64,000 bases of DNA from Capitella teleta (Eukaryota > Annelida > Polychaeta > Capitellidae), in contig KB302862.1 of assembly GCA_000328365.1 (NCBI GenBank), forward strand, positions 62,001-126,000. Reading direction: 5' to 3'. Within the stretch, counting starts at the first letter, position 1; the number at the start of each line of letters is the position of its first letter. Shown piece after piece: positions 33,910 through 45,630 of this stretch. The translations under genes and the position numbers were made by a program. The notes beneath the pieces are model-generated. The model saw nothing but the letters and a program-made list of their open reading frames with translations, was not told where the DNA came from and searched no databases.

Positions 33910-35945
33910 TTTAGTGAGCGAAGGTGAACGATATGTTCGTTTCTTGTCGTGGAAAGCGATAACACAGCGTCTGTCTCAGCGCTGTCAGCGAGCAAAGTTG
34001 GAGTGGAATATGTTAATTTCTTCTCTTGACTCCATTGCTTAGTTCAACTACGAATTTTATTCAGCACTGTATTTACTGCCATTTACTGCCCTGTGTGCAT
34101 GCTCTAAGCATCAGTTATCATGTATACTTGGATGGTTCCTTCTGATCTCTCTCAGCTTTGACAGCCTCGCTCTGACACTGTGGGCATCGTCGTTCACTGC
34201 AATCAACATGTAAGATCTTTAAAACTTTGCGAAGGTGCTGCAATATGGCCTCCTACAACTACAACCACACAAGAACAGGAAAAAACATAACATGTTCTTT
34301 CCGGAATTGTAGCAACTCTATATCAAGTCGATCGAGGCTTTTCCAAAATATTTTATCTGCTTCTTCCCTTTTGATCCGGCTAAATCCCAGCCAGCCAGCC
34401 AGCCAGCCAGCTAGAAGCCAATTAGCCGATTGATTTGTGGCTGGTTGAGGTCTTTTTTTCAGCTGGCTGGTCAAGTCGGTCAGCTGACCTTTTCATGGCT
34501 GACTAACTGATTTTTGTTTTCCAGATCGGCTGCGCAGTGCTAATGCATAACATTTTATGCAGTATCAATAAAAAAAAAAATAATAATATTAAGAATTTGG
34601 GAGCCGAGCTGAACCAATAAAACTCGTTGTTACGTTTAGTAGAAGTTATATGCTAACCGTGAAAAATCATTATAAAGGCAGCATGCTAGTAACATGACCA
34701 CAGACGACTGTTAGGGAAAGAGTGCAATCTGAGTAATCACTCCTCGATCAACAAGTTCCCATAATTTAACATTTATAGCTCTGCGTTTGAATATATACAT
34801 GTACAGGAGGATCAAAGGTCAACACAAAAAGTCAGAGCTGAGGAGAATCGTGTTCATGACAATAGAAGTTTATTTGAACTTTGACATCTCTTCGGTTAAC
34901 GCATATTCGACACGTGCGGCGCATGCAGGAGGGTCTCAGGATCCTCCTCTGTTCAATTTAGGATCCGGATCAGAATATGAGGGTCTGTTGGGTGCTCTCA
35001 TGTGAACCCAGGCGCCTGCCAAATGCACCTCATTGTTGCATCCCATGGGATTATGATCGGTTCCACTACCAGTAGGCATTTATCCTCGTACGTGAGGTGC
35101 TCCAGGGACCCTCGGCAACAATACATCCGGTTTTGGATGGTAAGGATTTGGCCGCCGGGATAAAGTTGCCTTGCTGGCATATAATTAGCGTTGAAACGGC
35201 GTCTCACAGAGGCCTGACTGATAGATAGTTCGTGGATACCATGCAGCCCTTTCTGTGGTAGTATAGTGCTTGTTAATGGACATAAGTGTAAGTCTGTTGC
35301 CGACACTGTTACATCATGACGACAGAAAATAGTCACGATGGTGCGTCTTAAACATCCGACAGTGAACGACGACGAAGCCCAGTGTCGATCAGAGTGAGGC
35401 TGTCAAAGAGACTGTCGGAGAGATCCGAAGGAATCATCCAAATATACCATGATAACTGGCGCTAAGACCATGCACACAGGGCAGTAAATGGCTAATACAC
35501 ATTTACGTCGTATTATTACAAACAAAGGTGCATGTATACTACCTTCTAGCAGTGCATGCATGTATTTCAAGCACATCTAATCCACACTAGAGGAAATTTA
35601 TGACTAATTTCTTTGTCCATATATACCCACTTTTTGACGTCACCTAATATGACCCGTGTTTCATCTATGACTTTCACGTGCCAGATAGTATTCAAATATA
35701 CATGGATACTGATCGCATACGAGTTTAAACTTGTATGTATATACATGTACTGGTGTTTTGTTTCACACACGATGAGGCAAGGTGTTAAATTTTGATGTTT
35801 ATCGACCGCACTGAGAAGATAAAAATATATTGTTAATGGAGCTCTCGGGACTGAAAGTCTACCCATGCAAGGCGGGATATACGCATGTCACAATAGTGCA
35901 TTGTTGTCATGACAGTAACAAAGGTACAGACAGGTGGATGAGTCT
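33910..35945. other. Spacer without recognised genes
   Basis: A (cagc)n microsatellite lies at 34389-34411 with ctggctgg-type words nearby. The minus-strand frame 34998-35336 shows no domain. Confidence 0.4.
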
Positions 35946-36142
35946 AATGCCCGAATTCTCGATTGTAGCCGCTGAGCTACAGATTGATCACATCAAAGAA
36001 ATCAGCGGCAGTAGACGGTGACATGTTCACGATGATCGGTATTCTCGTTTGCAAATGCAGGGCAGCTTGAGCCAGGCCACAACATTGGATTTGCTCATGA
36101 GCAGTACGTAGCTCGGCGGCTACAATCGAGAATTCGGGCATT
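35946..36142. repeat. 35-bp inverted repeat with 127-base spacer
   Basis: 35946-35980 (aatgcccgaattctcgattg...) and 36108-36142 are reverse complements with a single mismatch in 35. The spacer is unique. It can form a long hairpin; no target duplication was identified. Confidence 0.85.
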
Positions 36143-36614
36143 AATGCCAGCACAAACGTCGACAGAAAATCTTCTGTGGTCGCTCTTGCTCGGACAAAAT
36201 GAAATTATATGCACAATTGCGTATATACAAGTACATGTATTGCCGTGACTGGCAATCAAATGCAGGGATGGCAGGTGTTTACAAGTACACACCTGTCATC
36301 TTTGCATACTATGTCCAAGAGAAATCACGAAATTAATTTTGCCATTCATTCTTCATGTGTCATGACATAGTTCAGCATTTTGAATGCAATTTCGTGGTTA
36401 AAATGATATACAGGTACACTCGTATATATTTGATTCAAACTCAATGAAATTATAAATCAAGAAACAACTGATATGGCTTTTAATTCAAGCGTCAAATAAA
36501 ATTGTAAGTCTTTACTTGATATATATTATATTTGATTAATTATCGAGTATAGCAAATTTACATGGCATAATTTCCTAATTAAAATATAATAACCTAAAGC
36601 ACGATTATAAGTAT
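36143..36614. other. 3' flank of the receptor phosphatase
   Basis: AT-rich; likely contains the 3' UTR of the minus-strand gene. A minus-strand ATTAAA-type signal is possible near 36480. Confidence 0.35.
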
Positions 36615-39600
36615 TCAAGCAAAACTATCTCCAGTGAACGCCGGGTTCGCTCGTCCGTTGCTCACTGGGTCGCTCAGGTGGCTCAGGTGCATGGCATCCC
36701 AAAGAAACTTGAAGCAGAACTTGTACTGCTCCTGGTGATGCAAAGCAACAAAACACGATTAGCGAACAATGAAAGAGAAATCTACCCACCAAGCAGTTGA
36801 TCATGTGCAATCGACGCATCTTCAAGTGTTTGACGGTATGGAAGATATCCACTTGATTTTCAACGCGAAGTTTTTCACTCATGATATAGCACGCACAAAA
36901 CAACCCACTTTGACTGGCGCCATCCATGCAGTGCACCACTATTGGACCCTGTGCGGAGCCAGATTTCTGCCATTTCTCCACCTGGTTCACGTACGAAAGC
37001 ATCGCATCGCGAGACCACGGAATCTTCTCATACATCTTCCAAGCCTTGAACTGAAAATGCATGATGGTTCGGGCTGCTTTCGTTGGATGTTTATCCGACG
37101 CTAGCTCGAGGTGACGAATCGTCATGTACTCTGAGTCTTTTTCTGACACCAAGTTGACAAAGAATTGCTGCCATTTCTGGATGCCAATTCTATCCGGCCA
37201 ATACGCAGCGCACGTGTCCTCGTGGAAGTCAGGTCCGTTGACCATGGCCACGGAGCTCACGTTGTAATCGTAGATCATGCGCCAGAAGTCTGTCACAGTG
37301 CTTTTCATGGGAGTCTGCGTTACGATAAAAGTATTTTTCGTCAGGTAGGAGTCTATGAAGAGTCCGTTGATGTAATCCTTTTGAGCGAAGGAAGCTGGAT
37401 TCTGGATTGGCGTCCGGTGTTTGTCCATAGGCAATAGTCTCATGGTGTTGAAGCGGTTCTTTTGAACGTTGTCCGATCTCATTGCAATGCTGTAATCTGC
37501 AGCTTCTGGGTCTGGTATGAACCGCTCCAACACCTCGAACTGCTCTCGGAAGTAAGATTTCTCACTGGTCGGGTTGGTGTCAGATAGGATTCGATAGCTG
37601 GTTTTCAGATCTCTTCCTACCACATTGTGGTTTGTGATAAGCGCCTCAAAAAGGATGTCGTAGATAAGCACATACTGCTTCAACGTCCGCACCATCATTG
37701 TACGATTCCTGCGCATTTTGCTGCAGAATCTGTAGACATTGACCGCATTTTCTGATCTGGCTTGTTCCAATAGAGAGTCAATGGCAATGAAGACCGCAGT
37801 ACGACTCACGCCAGTGCCACAGTGCACCACAAGAGGGTACTTACTCTGTGGCACATTGCGTCGAACCTTTTGTAGGAATTCCAAGAACGGAATCGGGTCG
37901 TCAGGGACGCCATGATCGGGCCATGACGTGTACTGGTACTGGGTGACCTTACGGGCACCAGTTCCTCCAAGGTCCAAATTAAACGTGCGTACAATGAAGT
38001 TAGCAAAGACTTCTGTTTTGACGTGCTGCACAGTGACGACTCCGTGTATTTGGGAGCCTTTCTCCGGCCAATAAATCTCGCTCTTGACAATACCATCCTC
38101 GATCAAGCGAGCCAAAAAGACGACGTGTGTGACTTTCTCTTGAAACACCATGTACCAAAAGTCACACATGGTCACCTCGTTGAAAGGACTTTGCACTGCA
38201 ATATACGCATGATGCATATCGTAAGAGTCAATGTAATTGGCGTTAATGTAGCTGTTGGCCGTGTCGCGGAGAATGACTCTACTGTGATCGTAGGGCAGAA
38301 TGTGGTCAAAGCGGTTCCTTTCACCATTCGCTGGCTTCTGGGCTTCATTGAATGGATATTTCAACCCCAAAGGAAGTTTCTTGTACTCTTCTTCAAAGGA
38401 AATGTTTGGTCGGTTATGATGTATATCGGCGACTTGTAGATCGGAAGGTAGGTATTTCTCATTGATGGTAGGGTAACGAGATTCGTTTAAGTCAACTGTA
38501 TTACTCCACTTTCCCTTGTCCTTCAACGGTGTATTGTAGAAGTGCTTCGTGTAATATTGCAGCCAGGATTCATTTTTGGTGTCCTGACGCTCAAGAGGCA
38601 ACTTCTGGTGTCCTCTTCTCTTCCAGCACCAAATCAACAGCACAATGAGCACTATGAGGATGATAAACACAACGAAAGACACTACAGAGGCGGCGATGAT
38701 GAGGGTGCTATCATCTTGGGTAGCTAGCACCTGGGTCGTGCTCTCTTCGCTGGTTTGGGGGGCTGGTGTGGAGGTTGGTGCAAGTGTTGGCAACGTGCTG
38801 AAACTCTGCCCAGTATTCACAGGAGCAGCGATTTGTGAGAAGGACATTTTGGTCACCCCGTCCAACGTACTAGCAACGATGTAGTATATGTTGTAATCAG
38901 TATCTATTTGCAGCCTGGAGTTAAAGTATGCACCGTATGTCCGCTGGTCACCGACCGTAAAGTCCCTGGCCACTCTGACGTCATCTCTGGCCAACTCTGC
39001 TGTTGTGTATCCCTGGAGTCCAATAACTGCAACAGGGTCCGACAGAGCTCTCTTTTTTCTTTGCTGGGCTGGGATTTCGATGGCTTCAACCACAATGAAA
39101 TAGCCTGACACTGGTCCAGTGCTCAAGACAACTGGCTGAATGCGTATTGTGATGGTTGTGTCACCGACTGCCGCAACCACTGGTCTGGGAGGATTCTCGG
39201 GCTGACCGGGCTCAGTCCACACACTGACAAACGCCGTAGGACCATATCCTTTACTGGTACCCGCAGCTAATCGAAAGCGGTATTGAGCAGCTGGCAGTAG
39301 GGAACAGGCCTGATAGACGATGGTGTCAGATGTAAGGGTTCGGATGATCTCCCCAGTGGCGACGAAACTGGACTGGATGACGACCACGTTGTATGTCATC
39401 TGCAGCAGAAAATTGTGATTGAGCAGAAGGAACAAACCGATGGGAATTTACTCGGTAGCTTGTGAGGACGCCATTGACTGTTTCAGGGGCTTCCCACTCT
39501 AACAGAATGCAGCTCGCATTCCGAGAGTCCATCCGAAGGTTATGTGGTGCCTCCGGCAATCCATCAGCGGTAACTTCATTTACAGTGACAGACTTATCGC

Positions 39601-42600
39601 CCCAACCGTCGTTGACAACAGTTTGTGTTCTGGCTTGCACCTATATACAAGAGCATTGGTCAATGCATACTTTATTGGTGATGATCGAGTTTCACCTGGA
39701 AGCTGTATTGCGTAAAAGGCTTAAGGTTTGTGATGTTTCTGGTGTTGCCCAAATCTAACGCGTCTTGCACTATGCTGTTCTCTACTTGTGGATCGCTTGC
39801 TGAGGTGAAGATGATTTTGTACTGTATAACAACGCCGTGTGATGGGGTCGGTGGATCCCAGGATAAACCTAGGCTGGTGTCAGTTTTCTGCGACACAACC
39901 AGTCGAGTTGGTGCTGGGGGAACTGCAAGTGGAAAATATATCACAGCATCTAATACTTAGTAACCAAATGGATATCCTACCATCTTGTGAAGTTGTGATG
40001 AACAAATCATCTGAGTAAGGTCCGGCTCCAACACTGTTTACATAGCGAACTCTCACTCCATATTGCATGAATGGCACCAATCCCTCAAAGGTATGGAACC
40101 GCCCAGTCCTCACATCTACGTTGGCCTCTGTGACCTTGTTGATGCCTTCTTGCCTCCACATCAGGACCTGGTAGTACACCACGATTCCTCCCTGCTCAGC
40201 ACATCTCAAGTCATCCCACTCAAATGTTGCGGTTCTGCTCTCTACGATACTAGCAACGACACCCTCGACTTTCCCAGTTGGACCTTTGATAAACACAGTG
40301 TCATTATGCTAATAACAGGATCAGCTGAGCTCTTACTTGTGTCGGCGGATGTGAAGACCTCTTGGGCTGAGCTTCCTCCACCCGCGACGTTAATGGCGAT
40401 CAGAGTGACGCGGTAGGTCCTCCACGGGGTCAAGTTGGTCACTTCATACGCGGCTCTGCCCGCGCTCAGAACGAGGCTGACCGGTGCTTCTGTGTAAGAG
40501 TCGTTGCAGTCGCCAATGCCAATCACTTGGTAGGTGAGGTTATAACTGAGCAACGGGACGGTCATGTTGGAAGGTGCTGACCAGGTGAGAGATAAATAAC
40601 CGCTAATGTCGTCTACTCGTAGAGACAGCTTTTGGACTGCTCCTGGTGGATCTGTTGACAGAGTTGTGATGTTACAATTCGCTCATGAATTTATTTACAC
40701 CTAATCAAATATGTTGGCAGTGTAGACAAAAATGGACGTGTACAATAATAATGAAATGAACAGACGAAAATTCGAAGAAGGAGAAAGAGTGGATCTACCA
40801 TAACAGGCACATAAATAATTAAATATACCTGCATGTGTCTTTGCCATTAATAGATAACAAAGACGAAATTGCGTGTGGAGCATTGTGACCTTATTTTCAA
40901 TTTCGTGCATTGGGCTAACATGCAGCTGCTCCTTTACAGACGAATGCTCTTATGGCCGAATTCCTATTTTAGAATGATGGGTGTGGGTTGTGTGTGGTTT
41001 ACCTGAAAGCATTGTGTGTTGGCGTCAAAGCGTGAAGAAAAGTAGCGTTGTCGTTTCATTGCCATGCGACACACAATGCTTTTTTTTTAACCTACACACC
41101 TTCTTTACCTACCCTTCTCAATTAAAGTCATTAAAGCACATACTCCGTTGGCGATGAAATTGCCAAAAACAGAAAAAAACGCGAGAACAGCTTGTGATGT
41201 GAAATGGAACACCAGAAATAGTGACTACAAATACAAGAGAAAAACAACTGAACGTAATAGAAGTGAAGTAAAGGTCGCTGCATCCACGTGGTTGTAGCCT
41301 CCTTACTTGGCTTCGGTGTTGTCGATGTCATCATCATTGTCGATGTCATCATCATTGTCGATGTCGTATCAGGTGTTGTCTCTAATACCTGTGTTGTCAT
41401 CATTCGTTTTGTAGTTGTTTCTTCAGTTGTGATTTCGACCTCAGCCGAGGTCTCAGGGGGCGCTGTTTCCACAAATGCAGCAAAAAAACACCGCAATTTA
41501 TTTACAACAATCACGTACATCAAAGGAATTTGCAGAGCTCGAAGCAAGACGGCTGTACCTACATCGCTAATCTCAGCAATGTCTGCAATTTGGGAGAAGC
41601 CCTGCAAAAGGCAGATATTGCTTCATTGCAATACTCTACACCCGAGCCCCGCAAACCCTTATGAATGAGCCCCCAGAGAGGTCGGCACACGAAATTTGCA
41701 TTACACATTCCCTTGAAAGGGCTTCAAACACGACTTCAAACATGCTGGTGCTAAATGTTGTGAGCAAGAGGAATTATGTTCATAGAAATATTATAATGTT
41801 GATCCTGCTGGGAATAGTGCGCTGTATAATTATGTACAAACCACGATTAATACGAGTCTCACCGATGCACAGCTCCAGGGGTCGGAGAGGGTTGGAGGCA
41901 GGGCCTGGTAATCCTTCCTCCGGTTTCCCGTATTCCCTCCTGTTGGCTATGATCCGGAAGGAGTAATAAGTGTACGGATTGGCATTGGCGAGCAGAAAGT
42001 GGAAGTCCTGTTGATCCGGATCCGAGACAGTGACGATAATCAACTCGGACCAGGCGGAGTTGTTAATGCTTTGCGACACGCTGAATTGGGATATGATGCA
42101 ATGTCTTTGATGATTGCATAACCATTGATTTGCACCTGTATGAGCCGACGGGCGGGTCTCCAGTGTCCAGCTCGGGTGACCAAGCCCTCCAGCGAACCAG
42201 GAAATTCTCGCACGTAATGTTGGTCACCGTTGGTGCTTCCGTTAGCCGGGTGAGACCTTATGCACGGAATGTGTAATTGGGGAGGCTTTTGAAGGCTCAC
42301 ATTGCATACTCACGGGTTTGGCAGCTTGGTCCGGACCACTCAATATTACAAGATCCGTTGCAAACCCCATTGATACGATCGCAGATAACCCCGGAGAGGC
42401 AGTGGCATTCTTTAGCGCAATTGATGCCCCAGGTATTCTCAAGGCAAGCTACGGGGCAGAAGAGAAGGTCTATAAGGAGATTATTGAACACTGCTGCAGG
42501 CCACTGGGCTCGCGTTCTCAATGGAATGGCCGCCGCTGCATGTCGAAATAAGCAGCCGTCCGTTTTGCACATTAACCATAAGATGTATGAGCTCCGAGAT

Positions 42601-44542
42601 GGAGAGATACATGTGCACAGCCATAACATAGCTGTTAGCGCGGCTTATCGGTTGCGCCCGAAGAGCTGCATCGGCAGCAGCAGCAGAGGGTGGCTAGCTG
42701 CCCAATTGCTCAATTGCATCTCCATCCGCCCATCGTTCGGTCACGTTCACAGTATTGACAAAAGGCCGTTGGTTTTCGAACGTTGGACATTGCAAAGACG
42801 CTGCTGGGTCACACTGGACCTTGAGCGTTGTATACCATAGCAACAAACTCACCAGTTTGGCAGTACGGGGTGTCCGTCCATCCCCTATCACATTGGTAAT
42901 CGGTGCAGATGCCTGTGAGGGCTTCACACTCGGTCGGCCCGTTCAGGCAGTGGCACTCGGTGCAATTTGCGCCCCAGTGGTTGGTTGGACAGCCTGCAAA
43001 GAGAACGAAATAGAGCTTGAGCGGAAATTGGTCGCGGACATTGCTAAGCCTGGGGATCAGCGGTTTGGCGCATTTGCGATGGAGACAACGGGCGAGCGTG
43101 CGACAGGCGCCGCGATGAGAGCTCATCATTTGGGCCTTCGTCACTCGAGCACCGAGCATCGGAGCCGACAGCTCATCCACCGGGGGCATTCCTCAAAGCC
43201 CCTGTGAAGCAATTGAAGAAGGCGTTCTTCGCCTCGTAACTAAACACACATACAATCGAAAAGGACCGAAAAGGGGCCCCGAGGAATTTCCCCTTCATTG
43301 ATTTGCTTTCAGTTCGACTGATGACATTCATCAGGATTGTACTATTCCCAGGTGCACCATTTGGCGGGGCTGCAGGTCGACTCCTTGCTCCGGGTATTCC
43401 CTCTGGGAGCCCACTAATTAAACGGGCCAAATTACGAGAGCGGCAAACCCCGGAGCGAAGCTCGAGAATCGTAGCATGAAATGAGATGGAAACAGTGACG
43501 CAGAATCAAATCTCTCCTGTCATTCAGTCTATAATTGAAAGAACTGTCAGCGGCACTGGAGAAATTGCAGGGAAGGGATTCCTCACAACCTCATCCATCA
43601 AGGGTGAGATTTATGAGCAAAATTAAGTGGTCAACGAGATGGTCACCAAGAGCTAATGAAGACACTCGTCCGGTGTGTATGGACGCGCCCAAAGAAAATG
43701 ACCAATGCTTTGCTCAATATTTCCAGTGAGTTTGGTATATTAATTATACACGTAGCTATGTACTAAGTACTCACAGTGATAAATAATACTGAACAGAATA
43801 TATAGATGGTAAACATACCCAATACAGTGTATGCATATAGGGTTATTTCCTGAAAAATGAAAAATGTGTTCTATTCTCCATTACAAAGATAGCAAGTTCA
43901 AAGGAGACGTTTCATGGAATCCGCATCGTGTAATCCGAATGAGCCTCGATTAAACCATTTGAGTATTGGAATAAAATCAATACGCCCACTCATTCAATTG
44001 AATATCTATAATCTTATACATTCATACATGCAGGGAAGGGATTTATGTGAGAAAATAGTCTGATTAAGATTGTTTACCATCCACAAATGCCACGGGGGAA
44101 AACATGAAATACCACCTTAATTTACTTTTGTTTATACAAGCCTTACGCACGATTAAACCAAGTTTTTGTTTGTTTGTTCATGAAGAGGAAATCACGAAAT
44201 CCCAGTCGAGGAACGGCTGGGCAGTCACCGTAATTTCAGTTCCCCTGACAGATCGGCCCGTTCGCCATGCGTAGCATGTCCTTCATTCTCTGAACAACAC
44301 AAAGACGCCGCGTAGTCCTTTGTTGTCCGATTCTTTCGAGATTGGAGAGAATGAAAAGACCCAACATGCATGGAGATGACAGCAGCAGCAGCCTCTTGCA
44401 CATTCATACAGTGCAAGCAGTGTACACATAATTCTACCTCATGTGCATAAAAGTTTGATTGCTCACCGTTAGTTCCCTGCGTCCATGTCATTTCCGCGCA
44501 AAGAAGAGCCAAGAAGAGGGCGAGGAGGGGTGTTCGCTGCAT
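36615..44542 (-). CDS. Receptor-type protein tyrosine phosphatase, EGF + FN3 ectodomain, 12 exons, 1535 aa
   Basis: Exons, high to low: 44542-44467, 42993-42853, 42448-42314, 42256-42136, 42080-41863, 41462-41307, 40651-40337, 40283-39981, 39922-39696, 39640-39452, 39399-36790, 36731-36615; every phase agrees. A signal peptide (MQRTPLLALFLALLCAEMTW) leads to two laminin/EGF-like modules (about 26-72, 73-117) with CXCLNG motifs. Then come an FN3 domain, a Thr/Met-rich linker (231-282), and at least four more FN3 domains to about 690. A furin-type RKKR lies at 741-744 in the membrane-proximal region, and a transmembrane helix at about 859-886. Two PTP domains follow. D1 has NRF, WPD (1120-1122) and HCGTGVSR (Cys1154, Arg1160) and should be active. 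D2 has HCMDGASQ (Cys1451, Gln1457 for Arg) and WKM instead of WPD, so it is a pseudophosphatase. Expected at the plasma membrane in adhesion-linked phosphotyrosine signalling. Confidence 0.93.
41306..41360 (-). repeat. In-frame 18-bp coding repeat in RPTP exon 6
   Basis: The unit acatcgacaatgatgatg is repeated in tandem on the minus strand, encoding TSTMMM twice in the Thr/Met-rich stalk. The stalk is a likely mucin-like O-glycosylated spacer. Confidence 0.75.
43000..44460. other. RPTP intron 1 (long)
   Basis: Fills most of the 1.47-kb gap between the signal-peptide exon and the first EGF exon. No other exon with fitting phase was found. It is the natural place for intronic enhancers, but none is identifiable. 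Confidence 0.5.
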
Positions 44543-45630
44543 GCTGCTTGTCGGTCGACTGATCGGCTCCTTTTGCCGCAGCTGCAGAGGATTTCTATCA
44601 CGGGATCTCGCGACGTCCTTGCAGCGTGGAGCACGCGGTCATTGTGGGGAAGCGGGAGCCGGGCCTTCGGGACGCAGACGTCGCTTGGAAGGCTCTCCGG
44701 AGGCCTGGCTTTACTGTGCTCTCAGCCTCTTCCTTCTTCTCAAATAGGGTTATCTCCCACACAAGGAGAGCTCTCAATACACAGAATGACTCTCAGTGGG
44801 TTCAGCAGGGTTTTAGCATGTCCCCATGCCAAACAGGCATCCGGAATAGAATAATCCGTCTATATACGTGCTCGGGCGGATCCAACTCGCTTGATCGATC
44901 GCGATCGAATGTTTCGGTATTCAACTCTCAAATATACATAACGATCGATCCATGTTTGAACATTCGCGCGCAACACGCCGCTTACAACCAGCATGAATAT
45001 TCATTAACTCCTGAATAATGTAGATCCCACTGTATATGGCTGAAGCGCGTGGGGTTCATTCGTAGCACGTTGTATTAGAGATGATACTCCGCTTTCATTA
45101 TTCATGCAACGCAATTGTGAGAATTAGGGATCTTCAATCCGTGAGGAATTAGAAGTGCGCAAACAGTCAAGGGTCATGTGGATTATACACGAGCAAGCAA
45201 ACAACCAGTGCGGTTTTAATGTTCGGTTTTAAGGTCCGTGCAAGTAATCCACAAAAGCGATCAATGCCAGCAATGGAAGCCTGATCAGGCTTGCATCACG
45301 CCTGCACAAACAACAAATCCACGTCCTCCTGTCCAAACGCGTGCTCTCTTTCTCCGTGAGCATCAACCGAAGGCGAAAGACGTCGATTCCGTCACAGACG
45401 AGGCATTGAGTCTCTCCTTATTGCTGCTGTCAACCTGTCACCTGCCTGCGAGACTAAGCGTTGCTAGGCAACGACGTAAACACAAGGTGAGTTGTGCACG
45501 AATTATCGCTCATTGGAAATGCATGCAGTGGGGTGCATTTATACCTGCTTGGTGGGTTTCCCCAATACTTTGTTGATCTTCATTTTATGTCCCACTCAGG
45601 TGTGGCTGTATACACCAGTGACTCTACAAG
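44543..45630. promoter_or_regulatory. Divergent promoter region between RPTP and SRCR-ZP
   Basis: 1088 bases separate two start codons pointing away from each other, so both genes must be driven from here. A 12-bp palindrome cgatcgcgatcg lies at 44896-44907 with more gatcgatc words nearby (44942-44950). No TATA box was recognised. Co-regulation is an inference. Confidence 0.45.

Noticed and set aside
34998-35336. 112-residue minus-strand frame
   Set aside because: No recognisable domain or splice support in a repeat-rich spacer.
41131-41607. Long minus-strand frame as a single RPTP exon
   Set aside because: Only 41462-41307 has fitting splice sites and phase. The flanks read as intron.
44459-44854. 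Plus-strand 131-residue frame over the RPTP first exon
   Set aside because: Antisense shadow of the signal-peptide exon and GC-richer promoter DNA; no domain.
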